This document shows positions 54,824 through 64,000 of a DNA stretch of 64,000 nt, piece by piece. This DNA is from Paenibacillus crassostreae (lineage in GTDB: Bacteria; Bacillota; Bacilli; Paenibacillales; Paenibacillaceae). The stretch is from positions 3,100,001-3,164,000 of the forward strand of contig NZ_CP017770.1 in assembly GCF_001857945.1 (NCBI RefSeq), written 5' to 3'. Both the position numbers and the translations under genes were made by a program. Under the pieces are notes generated by a model. It searched no databases. It saw only the letters and a list, made by a program, of their open reading frames with translations, and was not told the DNA's origin. The first letter of the stretch is position 1, and each line of letters starts with the position of its first letter.

Positions 54824-56815
54824 ATGAGCGATATTGTGATAGACAACAAACCGTTTGAACTGGTATCGGAATATACCCCACAAGGTGACCAGCCTACAGC
54901 CATAACGGAATTGGTGGAAGGGATCTCACAGGGAAAGAGAGAGCAGACATTACTTGGTGCAACAGGTACGGGGAAGACATTCACCATTGCACAGATGATC
55001 TCTAAAGTGAATCGTCCTACCTTAATCATTGCACATAATAAAACATTGGCTGCTCAGTTGGCAGCAGAGTTCAAGGAGTTTTTTCCCAATAATTCGGTTG
55101 ATTACTTCGTTAGTTATTACGATTATTTCCAGCCTGAAGCCTATATACCTTCGACGGATACGTATATCGAGAAAGATTCAAGTATTAATGAAGAAATTGA
55201 TAAACTTCGACATTCCGCGACGAGCTCATTGTTCGAACGGCGTGATGTCATCATTGTTGCGAGTGTATCCTGTATATACGGTCTCGGATCTCCACGGGAG
55301 TACTCTGATTTGTTACTATCGTTACGTGTGGGGATGGAGAAACCACGCAATGAGATTCTAAGTCGTCTTGTCGATATTCAATATCAGCGTAATGATCTGA
55401 ATTTTGTACGTGGAACTTTTCGGGTACGCGGTGATGTAATTGAAATTTTTCCAGCTTCGAATGGGGAACGAGCGGTTCGTGTTGAACTATTCGGTGATGA
55501 AATTGAGAAAATTACGGAGATTGACGTATTGACTGGAGAATTAGTTGGTGTCAGGGATCATATTGCAATCTTTCCTGCATCACACTTTGTTACGAAGGAA
55601 GAGACGATGAAGGTTGCACTAGTCAACATTGAGCGCGAACTTGAAGAACGTCTAGAGGTATTGAGGGATCAAGGCAAGCTATTAGAGGCGCAACGATTAG
55701 AGCAACGAACGCGATATGATATCGAAATGATGAATGAAGTCGGCTTTTGTTCAGGGATAGAGAACTATTCAGGTCCTTTAACCTTTCGTGAAGCGGGTGC
55801 TACACCATATACCTTAATGGATTATTTTCCTGAAGATATGCTGGTTGTTATAGATGAGTCTCACGTTACATTGCCGCAGATTCGTGGGATGTATAATGGA
55901 GATAGAGCACGTAAGACGATGCTGGTAGATCATGGATTTCGACTTCCTTCAGCACTTGATAACCGTCCATTACGGTTCGAGGAATTCGAGGGGAAAGTCA
56001 ATCAGATTGTCTATGTATCGGCTACGCCAGGTCCATTGGAACTTGAGCGCTGCGAGATCATGGTACAACAAATTATTCGACCTACGGGACTTCTGGATCC
56101 AATCATTGATGTCCGCCCAACCAAGGGACAGATTGATAATCTAATTGAGGAGATAAATATCCGTATTGCACGTGACGAGAGAGTACTTGTAACGACACTG
56201 ACGAAGAAGATGTCGGAGGATCTGACAGATTATTTGAAGGAAATCGGCATTAAGGTAAGGTATCTACATTCCGATATTAAGACCTTAGAGCGCTTGGCCA
56301 TACTTCGAGATTTACGACTTGGAGTATTCCATGTGTTAATTGGGATTAACTTGTTGCGAGAAGGACTAGATCTACCAGAAGTGTCGCTTGTGGCTATTCT
56401 GGATGCGGACAAGGAAGGATTCCTTCGGTCTGAGCGTTCTCTAATTCAGACCAGTGGCCGGGCGGCGCGTAACTCTGAAGGATATGTCATCATGTATGGA
56501 GACAAGATCACAGATTCAATGAAGAAGGCAATCGATGAAACGGCACGCCGACGCGAGATTCAGAACGCATTTAATGAGAAGCATGGTATCACACCGCAGA
56601 CCATTCGTAAGAAAGTTCGTGATGTGATCGAAGCGACGAAAGTGGCTGAATCGAAATCGGATTATCTCACAGGGGATGTAACGAAGTTAACGAAGAAAGA
56701 CCGTCAGAATGTGATGCAGAGACTTGAAGCGGAGATGAAGGAAGCGGCGAAGAACCTCCAGTTCGAACGAGCAGCAGAGTTGCGAGATGCTTTATTAGAA
56801 TTAAAATCGGAGTAA
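54824..56815 (+). CDS. uvrB: Excinuclease ABC subunit B
   Basis: 663 residues, standard length. It is the DNA-loading helicase-like subunit of nucleotide excision repair. Walker A GATGTGKT, the beta-hairpin region [44 protein letters not shown] and the C-terminal UVR motif (about 625-660) that binds UvrC are all present. uvrA follows after a spacer with three repeated hairpins. Confidence 0.97.
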   Translation: MSDIVIDNKPFELVSEYTPQGDQPTAITELVEGISQGKREQTLLGATGTGKTFTIAQMISKVNRPTLIIAHNKTLAAQLAAEFKEFFPNNSVDYFVSYYDYFQPEAYIPSTDTYIEKDSSINEEIDKLRHSATSSLFERRDVIIVASVSCIYGLGSPREYSDLLLSLRVGMEKPRNEILSRLVDIQYQRNDLNFVRGTFRVRGDVIEIFPASNGERAVRVELFGDEIEKITEIDVLTGELVGVRDHIAIFPASHFVTKEETMKVALVNIERELEERLEVLRDQGKLLEAQRLEQRTRYDIEMMNEVGFCSGIENYSGPLTFREAGATPYTLMDYFPEDMLVVIDESHVTLPQIRGMYNGDRARKTMLVDHGFRLPSALDNRPLRFEEFEGKVNQIVYVSATPGPLELERCEIMVQQIIRPTGLLDPIIDVRPTKGQIDNLIEEINIRIARDERVLVTTLTKKMSEDLTDYLKEIGIKVRYLHSDIKTLERLAILRDLRLGVFHVLIGINLLREGLDLPEVSLVAILDADKEGFLRSERSLIQTSGRAARNSEGYVIMYGDKITDSMKKAIDETARRREIQNAFNEKHGITPQTIRKKVRDVIEATKVAESKSDYLTGDVTKLTKKDRQNVMQRLEAEMKEAAKNLQFERAAELRDALLELKSE

Positions 56816-56820
56816 GTAAA

Positions 56821-56919
56821 AGCGATACGAAGTATCGCTAACAACGGAAGCATAGACGTTAGCGATACTTTGTATCGCTAACAACGGAAGCATAAACCTA
56901 AGCGATACTGCGTATCGCT
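56821..56919 (+). repeat. Three tandem hairpin repeats, 40-bp period
   Basis: Hairpins AGCGATAC-NNN-GTATCGCT begin at 56821, 56861 and 56901, exactly 40 bp apart. Loops are GAA, TTT and TGC. They are separated by a conserved AACAACGGAAGCATA segment. Stems and linkers are almost identical while loops vary. They fill the uvrB-uvrA spacer. Confidence 0.95.
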
Positions 56920-56953
56920 ACTTACATAGTGAGAATTTAAGGAGATGATGTAT

Positions 56954-59815
56954 ATGGCAATAGAGAATATTGTTATAAAAGGTGCGAGAGTGAATAATCT
57001 TAAGAATATAGATATCACAATTCCGAGAGACCGGTTTGTCGTACTCACAGGTCTGAGTGGCTCAGGGAAGTCTTCCTTAGCATTTGATACGATTTATGCA
57101 GAAGGACAACGTCGGTATGTCGAATCACTTTCTGCATATGCGCGTCAATTCCTGGGTCAAATGGAGAAACCTGATGTGGATTCTATAGAGGGGCTATCAC
57201 CAGCGATATCGATTGATCAGAAGACAACGAGTCGTAACCCGCGCTCAACTGTAGGAACAGTGACAGAGATCTATGATTATCTGCGCTTGCTATATGCACG
57301 TGTTGGGCATCCTCATTGTCCAACACATGGAATCGAGATTACGTCACAGACTGTGGAACAGATGGTGGATCGAATTATGCAGTATCCAGAGAAGACAAAG
57401 GTGCAGTTACTTGCACCTGTGATCACTGGACGCAAAGGCGAACACAAGAGTGTATTTACGGATATTGGCAAGCAAGGATTTGTACGCGTTAGAGTAGACG
57501 GTGAACTTCGTGAACTATCTGAAGAAATCGAGCTTGAGAAGAATAAGAAGCATACGATTGAAGTCGTAGTGGATCGAATTGTCGTCAAGCCGGATGTGGA
57601 ATCTCGCTTAGCCGATTCAATAGAGATAGCATTGAAAATATCCGATGGACAGCTATTAGTAGATGTTATGGGTGAGGAAGAACTACGGTTCAGTTCGAAC
57701 TTTGCCTGTTCAATTTGTGGCTTTAGTATGGATGAGCTGTCTCCACGGATGTTCTCTTTCAACAGTCCATTCGGAGCTTGTCCTGATTGTGATGGATTAG
57801 GTGCGAAGATGATCGTGGATCAGGATTTACTCATTCCTGATATGAGTAAATCTATAGAAGATGGCGCATTCTTAGCTTGGACGGGGAGTACATCGAATTA
57901 TTATCCGCAATTTCTGAAATCGGTGTGCGAACATTTCAACATTCCACAGAATGTTCCAGTAAGTGAACTAACGACAGAACAAATGGATAAGTTATTGCAT
58001 GGGACAGGAGATCAGAAGATTCGCTTCAAATATGAGAATGACTTCGGGCAACGTAAAGAAGCTATGGTCGTGTTTGAAGGTATCATTCCGAATCTAGAAC
58101 GTCGCTATCGCGAGACAGCCTCCGATGGTATTCGTGATTTTATAGAAGGTTTCATGAGCGCTAAGCCTTGCGAGGGCTGTAAAGGTAAACGTTTGAAGAA
58201 AGAAATCTTGGCGGTGACGGTCGATACTCATAATATCGCGTATGTAACGAGTCTCTCCATCGGTGAGGCTATGAAGTTGTTCGATAATCTTAAACTGAGT
58301 GAGAAGGAGACCACGATTGCGAATATGATCTTGAAAGAGATTAATAGCAGACTGGGTTTCCTGGCCAATGTGGGTCTAGAATACTTATCTTTAAGCCGTG
58401 CTGCTGGAACGTTATCAGGTGGTGAAGCACAACGTATTCGTCTTGCGACGCAGATCGGTTCAAGCTTAATGGGTGTTCTTTATATTCTTGATGAACCAAG
58501 CATAGGTCTACATCAACGTGACAATGAACGTCTGATTGAGACACTGGTGCATATGCGAGATATGGGTAATACGCTTATCGTTGTGGAACATGATGAAGAT
58601 ACGATGATGGCGGCGGACTATCTCATTGATATTGGCCCAGGTGCTGGGATCCATGGTGGACAAGTGATAGCTGAAGGAACCCCACAAGAAATCATGGAGC
58701 ATCCCGACTCCTTAACAGGACAGTACCTCAGTGGACGAAAATTCATTCCAGTGAATACGAAGCGACGTAAGCCAGAGGATCGTTGGATCGAGATTAAAGG
58801 TGCCAAAGAGAACAACCTGAAGAACCTTAATGTGAAGATTCCTTTAGGCGTGTTTACGGCAGTAACTGGAGTGTCAGGTTCTGGGAAGTCTACACTGATA
58901 AACGAAATACTATATAAGAGGCTAGCCCGCGATTTGAACAGAGCTGTGAAGGTTCGCCCTGGTCAACATAAAGAAATCCTTGGATTAGAGCATTTGGATA
59001 AAGTGATTGATATCGATCAATCTCCGATTGGTCGCACACCGCGATCTAACCCAGCTACCTATACCGGGGTCTTCGATGATATTCGCGATATTTATTCTCA
59101 GACGAATGAAGCAAAAATCCGTGGTTACAAGAAAGGCCGATTCAGCTTTAACGTGAAGGGCGGTCGGTGTGAGGCTTGTCGTGGGGATGGGATTCTTAAG
59201 ATTGAAATGCATTTCCTACCCGACGTCTATGTCCCTTGTGAGGTATGTAAGGGAAATCGCTATAATCGTGAAACCTTAGAAGTGAAGTATAAGGGTAAAA
59301 GTATTGCAGAAGTGTTAGCGATGACGATTGAAGATGCAACTGAGTTCTTTGTAAATGTTCCGCGTATTCATCGTAAACTACAGACGCTACTTGATGTAGG
59401 TCTAGGCTATGTGCTTATGGGACAACCTGCAACGACACTCTCTGGCGGTGAAGCACAACGTGTGAAGTTAGCTTCTGAGCTGTACCGTCGTAGTACAGGT
59501 AAGACGATGTATATTCTAGATGAACCTACTACTGGATTACATGTTGACGATATATCTCGTTTATTAACCGTACTCCATCGGCTAGTAGATTCAGGGGAAT
59601 CGGTGCTAGTTATTGAACATAATCTGGATGTCATCAAGACCGCGGACTACATCATTGATCTTGGTCCAGAAGGTGGGAGTGGTGGTGGAACAATTATAGC
59701 TACAGGTACACCAGAGCAGATTATTAAAGTAGAACAATCGTATACAGGTAGATATTTGAAGCCAGTATTAGAACGTGATACAGCACGTAGTGAATCGTTA
59801 AGTATTCCTATTTAG
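56954..59815 (+). CDS. uvrA: Excinuclease ABC subunit A
   Basis: 953 residues from the ATG at 56954, spaced correctly from AAGGAG; the ATG at 56945 is inside the site. It is the damage-recognition ATPase of excision repair. Two ABC modules: Walker [10 protein letters not shown] and GVSGSGKST, signatures [14 protein letters not shown] and [14 protein letters not shown]. Zinc-binding cysteines are visible in [20 protein letters not shown] and [16 protein letters not shown]. Length and motifs are normal. It ends before a rho-independent terminator. Confidence 0.97.
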   Translation: MAIENIVIKGARVNNLKNIDITIPRDRFVVLTGLSGSGKSSLAFDTIYAEGQRRYVESLSAYARQFLGQMEKPDVDSIEGLSPAISIDQKTTSRNPRSTVGTVTEIYDYLRLLYARVGHPHCPTHGIEITSQTVEQMVDRIMQYPEKTKVQLLAPVITGRKGEHKSVFTDIGKQGFVRVRVDGELRELSEEIELEKNKKHTIEVVVDRIVVKPDVESRLADSIEIALKISDGQLLVDVMGEEELRFSSNFACSICGFSMDELSPRMFSFNSPFGACPDCDGLGAKMIVDQDLLIPDMSKSIEDGAFLAWTGSTSNYYPQFLKSVCEHFNIPQNVPVSELTTEQMDKLLHGTGDQKIRFKYENDFGQRKEAMVVFEGIIPNLERRYRETASDGIRDFIEGFMSAKPCEGCKGKRLKKEILAVTVDTHNIAYVTSLSIGEAMKLFDNLKLSEKETTIANMILKEINSRLGFLANVGLEYLSLSRAAGTLSGGEAQRIRLATQIGSSLMGVLYILDEPSIGLHQRDNERLIETLVHMRDMGNTLIVVEHDEDTMMAADYLIDIGPGAGIHGGQVIAEGTPQEIMEHPDSLTGQYLSGRKFIPVNTKRRKPEDRWIEIKGAKENNLKNLNVKIPLGVFTAVTGVSGSGKSTLINEILYKRLARDLNRAVKVRPGQHKEILGLEHLDKVIDIDQSPIGRTPRSNPATYTGVFDDIRDIYSQTNEAKIRGYKKGRFSFNVKGGRCEACRGDGILKIEMHFLPDVYVPCEVCKGNRYNRETLEVKYKGKSIAEVLAMTIEDATEFFVNVPRIHRKLQTLLDVGLGYVLMGQPATTLSGGEAQRVKLASELYRRSTGKTMYILDEPTTGLHVDDISRLLTVLHRLVDSGESVLVIEHNLDVIKTADYIIDLGPEGGSGGGTIIATGTPEQIIKVEQSYTGRYLKPVLERDTARSESLSIPI

Positions 59816-59856
59816 AGATAGTACTTAAACTAATAAGATGAACAATATTAAGGCAT

Positions 59857-59894
59857 GGCGTACAGACAATCATAGTTTGTGCGCCACTTTTTTT
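59857..59894 (+). terminator. Rho-independent terminator after uvrA
   Basis: Stem GGCGTACA ... TGTGCGCC, then AC and seven T residues. Confidence 0.8.
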
Positions 59895-60101
59895 GTGAGA
59901 TGGAATGATTACCAATCAAGGTACTGAGGATCATATTACGTGATTAAGCACAGTATTATGGGTCAATCAATGAAATAAGTCATAGAAAAATACGAAAATT
60001 CCATTTTTTTTACTGAGAGGGCTTGCATAAGATTAGTTAGCAGGATAACATATGTATAGATAAGTCAATTGTGTGAAGTTACATAGAGGAGGTACAAATG
60101 T

Positions 60102-60308
60102 ATGCTGTTGGCAGAGGCTGCTGAGACTGTATCCAAATTCCATGTGTTCGATATATTTATGATTTTGTTCACAGTACTCATCTTCATTGGCGTTGTTCGT
60201 TTAGTAACTCAACCTAATAAGAATCTATTTGCTATTGGATTTAGTGTAGTCAGTTTATTGGTATTCCTATACTCAGATTACGCTATGGTATTAGGTTGGC
60301 TTAGTTAA
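60102..60308 (+). CDS. Small two-helix membrane protein (DUF2759-like)
   Basis: 68 residues with a strong AGGAGG site. Two membrane segments are visible (about 17-35 and 44-62), and the middle NLFAIGFSVVSLLVF resembles DUF2759 small membrane proteins of Bacilli. In B. subtilis another small membrane protein gene (csbA) lies near uvrBA, but this sequence does not look like CsbA to me. Function unknown. Confidence 0.6.
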   Translation: MLLAEAAETVSKFHVFDIFMILFTVLIFIGVVRLVTQPNKNLFAIGFSVVSLLVFLYSDYAMVLGWLS

Positions 60309-60385
60309 GAACGCGAGGTTTAGTTAGGGTATCGAGAGACATGGAAAGTGTAACGAAAGATTAGACAAGAATGAGATTAGAGAAA

Positions 60386-60458
60386 GACACCTTATTGTGG
60401 ATTGAGTTGTGACCCTTAACGGCGTCATAGTTCAGTTGCAGGGATAGGGTGTTTTTTT
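60386..60458 (+). terminator. Putative terminator upstream of the toxin-antitoxin-like pair
   Basis: ACACCTTAT (about 60387-60395) pairs with ATAGGGTGT (about 60444-60452), followed by a T-run. The inner structure is loose, so confidence is moderate. Confidence 0.5.
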
Positions 60459-60586
60459 GTATGCTGAATAAAAGAATACATATGTGGTAATAGGAAATAC
60501 TCGTGCATAGTATATTGAAGATCAAGTTTAACTTTAGTTGAAGTTTAGGTTTAAGTTTGTTAGAGTGGGGGATAGAGGTGATGTTC

Positions 60587-61213
60587 ATGTCTACGAAACA
60601 AGAGCGACAATTAGTTATTGAAAAAAGTGAAAAGATATTAGATTGTACAATTAAGCAACTCGATTTAGAATTCTATCACGCATTCAGTAATGTGCTACAT
60701 GATTATATTATGGTAACTAACCCTAGTAAGAATATAGACAAGAAGATGGTCCTTAGTGAATTAATCTTTATGATGGCTGAAGATATAAACCGTGCTGAGC
60801 CACTGAAATCCTATACTACAGGAGAACTGGCCCGTATATTTGGTGTTTCGGTGCAAGCCATCAATAAATGGATAGATGAAGGAAGGTTTCTTGGATATAA
60901 GCGAATGGGTGGCAATCGTCATAATCGAATCCCCGATTCTCTTTCTTACACAACTAGAACTGGGGAAGTGATATCTATCCGAGAGGTTGCTGCGATGTAT
61001 AATACTCACAATCAATCACAGGATGTTACGGGAGTCAACCCTCAGGAGCATCGGGATGCGGTGATAGACGAAATCACACGATTTATGAGGAAATACGGCG
61101 GTACATATGAAATGACACTTGGAACTAAGGGGGAAAGGACGGTTCCAGAGGATCGTGATTCATCAATTTGGATTGCACTCCTTGATGAGTTGAGGGATAT
61201 CAATGAGGCGTAA
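60587..61213 (+). CDS. Helix-turn-helix protein, candidate antitoxin
   Basis: 208 residues from the ATG at 60587, six nt after AGAGGTG; the ATG at 60581 abuts the site. The N-terminus (about 1-60) is helical. A MerR/excisionase-type helix-turn-helix follows (about 75-115: YTTGELARIFGVSVQAINKW, then EGRFLGYKRMGGNRHNRIP). The C-terminal region resembles no family I recognise. Its stop overlaps the next gene's start by 11 bp. That coupling, and the next gene's DUF6516/TumE-like look, suggest a DNA-binding antitoxin placed first and autoregulating its operon. This is inference. Confidence 0.7.
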   Translation: MSTKQERQLVIEKSEKILDCTIKQLDLEFYHAFSNVLHDYIMVTNPSKNIDKKMVLSELIFMMAEDINRAEPLKSYTTGELARIFGVSVQAINKWIDEGRFLGYKRMGGNRHNRIPDSLSYTTRTGEVISIREVAAMYNTHNQSQDVTGVNPQEHRDAVIDEITRFMRKYGGTYEMTLGTKGERTVPEDRDSSIWIALLDELRDINEA

Positions 61214-61640
61214 GGATGAGGAACTATATGGTACGAATTTTGAATTTCTAAAATTATCTTTTCCTGACCTTATTGATTCGATAGAGGATGGCTTTTTTGG
61301 CTATGACCCTAGCAAGGGACCGTTTGTACGTAAAACCATAAAGTTCGTGGACGGAACTTTCATGACAGCATTTGAATTGATTGAAATGGGAACAGGGAAG
61401 AAAAGGAAATATCAGTATGATTGGGAATATCAGTGTGGGAAGATGTGGAAGTGGCATAACGAGCCTCATAATGAAAAGCAGCATCAAACTGTAAGCGAAC
61501 CTGACCATATGCACCATAGACCGATTGGAATGGATGAAGAACGGCGCTATCCGAATTATGGACATCATGATCTTTATACGATTATGGAAACCGTATTTAT
61601 ACTAATGGAAGTTGAAAATCAAAAGGACAAGCGCAGATGA
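61203..61640 (+). CDS. DUF6516/TumE-like small protein, candidate toxin
   Basis: 145 residues, overlapping the upstream HTH gene by 11 bp. The central FVDGTFMTAFELIEMGTGKK, then KYQYDWEY and WHNEPHNEKQHQTVSEPDHMHH recall DUF6516 proteins, which include the TumE RNase-like toxin. Family features are a Y-rich strand, a D/N-x-P-H turn and a closing H-x-H cluster. The recognition is from pattern memory only. A strong terminator closes the two-gene unit. If the call is right, the pair is a type II toxin-antitoxin system; otherwise it is a small regulator-enzyme pair. Confidence 0.6.
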   Translation: MRRKDEELYGTNFEFLKLSFPDLIDSIEDGFFGYDPSKGPFVRKTIKFVDGTFMTAFELIEMGTGKKRKYQYDWEYQCGKMWKWHNEPHNEKQHQTVSEPDHMHHRPIGMDEERRYPNYGHHDLYTIMETVFILMEVENQKDKRR

Positions 61641-61664
61641 GACCTGTGCTTGTCCTTTTGATTT
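61616..61664 (+). terminator. Terminator of the two-gene unit
   Basis: A perfect 17-bp stem (AAATCAAAAGGACAAGC and its complement) with a 15-nt loop. The left arm overlaps the end of the candidate toxin gene. Confidence 0.85.
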
Positions 61665-61695
61665 AAAAATATCCAAAATATAGGTCTTATAGCGA

Positions 61696-61724
61696 TTGTT
61701 CAAGCTAAAATAGTATGGTACATT
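61696..61724 (+). promoter_or_regulatory. Putative promoter of the HtrA-type protease
   Basis: TTGTTC (61696-61701), 17-nt spacer, TACATT (61719-61724); each hexamer matches consensus at four of six positions. The leader is about 110 nt. Confidence 0.35.
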
Positions 61725-61841
61725 GGGGCTACTTCTCACATACAAGAATATAATAATATAGCAACTTAGATAGTGAACTTCTTGAAGAAAGATCGATAGA
61801 TCAATAGAGAGAGATTATAGAGAGGATTAGGTGATTACATA

Positions 61842-62930
61842 ATGGATAAGGTGGGGAAGGGCAGTGCGATTATACTGCTATGTAGCCTTATGATAGTGAG
61901 TGGTATGGGTACGGTGCAGGCGAAACAGCAGGGCACAACGACAAGCACCAAAGTGAGTTCCACAGCAACAAATACGTCCAAAGTAAGTGCGGATCCGATA
62001 CCGCAGATTGTAAAAGATATCTCGCCATCGGTAGTGGGAATTATCGGTAAAGGTGCACTGGGGCAGGGTAACAGTAACTCTGATCGTTATAATCTAGTAC
62101 ATGGTACAGGTGTCATTGTTCGAGCTAATGGCTGGATTGTGACCAATGCACATGTCGTTAGTGGAGTTACGAATACGATGGTGGTTACTTCGAATGGTAA
62201 GAGTTATCCAATACAGAAAGTATTCATAGACGAGACTAGTGATCTGGCCGTTGTGAAGATTGCAGCCAATGGTCTAACGCCAGCTAAATTTACGAAATCA
62301 CTGCTAGATACAGAAGTAGGTGAGAAAGTGATTGCGATTGGTACGCCAGTATCTTTCTCATTACGAAATTCAGCTACAGTGGGTGTTGTGAGTGGGATGA
62401 ATCGTGGTGTGAATGCGGCCTATCGTTTGATCCAAAGTGATACAGCGATCAACCCAGGGAATAGTGGGGGTCCACTCGTTAATATGAAAGGCGAGGTATT
62501 AGGAATTAATACGATGAAATTTGCCGCTGTAGGGGTTGAAAATATGGGATTCTCCATACCCTCTGACACCGTTCAATATGTGATTAACCAGTTGATGACC
62601 TATGGTGAAGTGAAGCGTCCAAGCCTTGGACTTTCTTTGGAAGAGAGTTGGTCAGCGATTGTAGGACTTCCAACAGATGAACCATTGACGGTGACGAAAG
62701 TGCTAACGCCTGAAGCTGAAGCAGCGGGTATCCAGGAAGATGATTTACTTTATAGTATTAACGGAATCAAGGTAACGAATAACGTGGATATCAATGAGCT
62801 ATTCAAAACCTACGCCCCCAGTCAGACTGTTAAGCTATTGATGCAGAGTGATGGGGATATTGTGATCCGTCGATTGGTGCTTAGTCGCCAAGGATTATTT
62901 CTGAACAGTGAGAGCGAGGTGGAGATATAA
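61842..62930 (+). CDS. HtrA/DegP-type serine protease with PDZ domain
   Basis: 362 residues. The N-terminus (AIILLCSLMIVSGMGTVQA, about 9-27) is a signal peptide, and a Thr/Ser-rich stretch follows. The S1C protease domain has the full triad: His104 (TNAHVVSG), Asp134 (SDLAVVKI) and Ser208 (NPGNSGGPLV). A PDZ domain occupies about 265-350. It is an exported quality-control or regulatory protease. The stop TAA shares its last base with the start of the next gene, so the two are translationally coupled. The ribosome binding site is not strong. Confidence 0.9.
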   Translation: MDKVGKGSAIILLCSLMIVSGMGTVQAKQQGTTTSTKVSSTATNTSKVSADPIPQIVKDISPSVVGIIGKGALGQGNSNSDRYNLVHGTGVIVRANGWIVTNAHVVSGVTNTMVVTSNGKSYPIQKVFIDETSDLAVVKIAANGLTPAKFTKSLLDTEVGEKVIAIGTPVSFSLRNSATVGVVSGMNRGVNAAYRLIQSDTAINPGNSGGPLVNMKGEVLGINTMKFAAVGVENMGFSIPSDTVQYVINQLMTYGEVKRPSLGLSLEESWSAIVGLPTDEPLTVTKVLTPEAEAAGIQEDDLLYSINGIKVTNNVDINELFKTYAPSQTVKLLMQSDGDIVIRRLVLSRQGLFLNSESEVEI

Positions 62931-64000
62931 TGCTACAGCTGAATAATGCTCTTTGGCAAAAGAAGCAACAATTACTCCGACAGTGGATATGCGGTGCTTT
63001 GTGTCTAATTCTACTACTTACTGGATCACCCTTGGTCTTGGCAGATTCAGGCGATACATTAGAATTAAAAATGAAAGTAGGTAGTACAATTGCCATTATT
63101 AATGGGCAACAAGTGGAGATTGCAAAACCTTACATAGATCATACAACAACGATGGTTCCACTCGGCGTGTTCAAGAAGGCTTTTGGAAGCACAGTTACTC
63201 TTGAGAATTCTGATGAGATCAAGATAAGCTATGGAAAGCATACCGTGAGGTTGACGATCGATAGTCAGGTCGCATGGATTAATGGGAAAAAGGTGAACCT
63301 TGATGCTGTACCTACGATGAAGTCAGATACATTAATGGTACCTCTCAGTATTGTAGCTCAAGGATTGGGTGCATCTTTGAAGAATAGTCCAACAGGAGAA
63401 ATAACGGTTAGTCTCATTTCGGAGGAAAATTCAATTGAAGTTGTGGAACTGAACCTTGATAGCGATCTTGGAAAAACAAAGATTGGTAACAGTTTCTATG
63501 ACTGGTCAATGAACTACCCATCTGGACTGATCGTAGGCTCGAGTGGGAGTTATGAGAGTATCGCCACTTTTAATGATGCGGAAGATAGCTACTATTTAGA
63601 AGTTCATGCCAATCAGCAAGAAATAGAGCTTGAGGCTGAGGATATTTTGCGACAATTGGTCGCAGACGCTAAGGCTGCGGGTGAAGTCGTATTAGACCGC
63701 GAATCGTTCTCTCAGGAACTGGTACCGTACGCTCGTATTGTGACGAAGGATTATGACGGAATGATCTGGGAGACTCGTGCCTATTATGATATCAATGACG
63801 AGCAATTATATTCATTATATTTTGCGGATTTTCAAGCGGTTAATTATCGAGATGTGAGTAAATACACGGCCTTCTTAGATTCCTTCAGAACAACATATAA
63901 CACGCAAGATCGTTCAATGAGAGATTTATCGAGTGTCGTTAATGGATTGCGGAACAGCTATAACGAAGATTATGGTATTTCTCTAGATGTCCCTGCTGAG
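62930..64000 (+). CDS. Copper-amine-oxidase-N / stalk-domain exported protein (3' end outside window)
   Basis: The frame is open from the ATG at 62930 through base 64000 (357 codons) and continues beyond the window. A signal peptide is followed by ADSGDTLEL. The region about 45-165 matches the copper amine oxidase N-terminal (stalk) domain common in Paenibacillus: INGQQVEIAKPYIDHTTTMV, VPLGVF, AWINGKKVNLDAVPTM, LMVPLSIVAQGLGA. The remainder shows no recognised domain. Coupling to an HtrA-type protease gene suggests shared envelope function. The start overlaps the previous stop codon by one base (TAATG). Confidence 0.8.
   Translation, partial: MLQLNNALWQKKQQLLRQWICGALCLILLLTGSPLVLADSGDTLELKMKVGSTIAIINGQQVEIAKPYIDHTTTMVPLGVFKKAFGSTVTLENSDEIKISYGKHTVRLTIDSQVAWINGKKVNLDAVPTMKSDTLMVPLSIVAQGLGASLKNSPTGEITVSLISEENSIEVVELNLDSDLGKTKIGNSFYDWSMNYPSGLIVGSSGSYESIATFNDAEDSYYLEVHANQQEIELEAEDILRQLVADAKAAGEVVLDRESFSQELVPYARIVTKDYDGMIWETRAYYDINDEQLYSLYFADFQAVNYRDVSKYTAFLDSFRTTYNTQDRSMRDLSSVVNGLRNSYNEDYGISLDVPAE

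Noticed and set aside
57313..57762. 149-codon minus-strand ORF
   Set aside because: Antisense to uvrA with a low-complexity Ser/Thr-rich product; a shadow of uvrA codon usage.

Overview
The window looks like chromosomal DNA of a motile, low-to-medium GC, Gram-positive endospore-former, most likely a Paenibacillus or a close relative. The basis is the gene order hpf-secA-prfB ... ftsE-ftsX ... ctpA-like-minJ-like ... uvrB-uvrA. That order matches the Bacillus subtilis region around hag/fliD-hpf-secA-prfB and ftsEX-ctpB-minJ-uvrBA, with extra blocks inserted. Strong AGGAGG-type ribosome binding sites, frequent TTG/GTG starts and a complete argCJBDFGH operon fit this. No tRNA, rRNA, insertion sequence, prophage or CRISPR array was seen. 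All assignments come from reading the sequence; no database search was run.

Layout. (1) 1-22.1 kb: an AT-rich surface-glycan island. It holds GT2 glycosyltransferases fused to TPR repeats, three tandem GT2-methyltransferase-TPR proteins, a double-GT2 protein, nucleotide-sugar enzymes (RfbF-like, a UXS-like SDR, a UDP-glucose dehydrogenase-like enzyme), two tandem FkbM methyltransferases, a GT4 enzyme, and a divergent tagD/CDP-glycerol phosphotransferase pair. The divergent intergenic region at 3.22-3.42 kb carries two sigma-D (flagellar) type promoters. Together with its place just upstream of hpf-secA, this suggests the island decorates flagellin. (2) 22.2-28.4 kb: csp, hpf, secA, prfB (with the programmed +1 frameshift) and a YitT-type membrane protein. 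(3) 28.4-37.4 kb: the arginine operon argCJBDFGH behind an ArgR-box promoter, with a GC-rich patch in argJ and a CGGCT tandem repeat between argD and argF. (4) 37.8-45.8 kb: a VanW protein (minus strand), then ftsE-ftsX-M23 peptidase-CtpA-like protease-MinJ-like PDZ protein, a cell-division and wall-remodelling block. (5) 46.2-52.9 kb: a frameshifted PD-(D/E)XK/winged-helix gene, then a two-component system divergent from a three-gene ABC exporter laid out like the linearmycin-resistance loci (LnrJK-LnrLMN). (6) 53.0-64 kb: motAB (minus) behind a sigma-D promoter, uvrB, uvrA, a small membrane protein, a candidate toxin-antitoxin pair, an HtrA-type protease, and a truncated stalk/copper-amine-oxidase-N protein.

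The most unusual non-coding signal is a family of four intergenic elements (about 33.1, 37.6, 46.0 and 47.2 kb), each about 183-184 bp. Each has four copies of a 22-bp motif, two forward and two inverted, with nearly invariant spacing (22-28-22-38-22-28-22) but freely diverging spacers. Other structural signals are three 40-bp-period hairpins between uvrB and uvrA and a perfect 38-bp palindrome near 45.87 kb.
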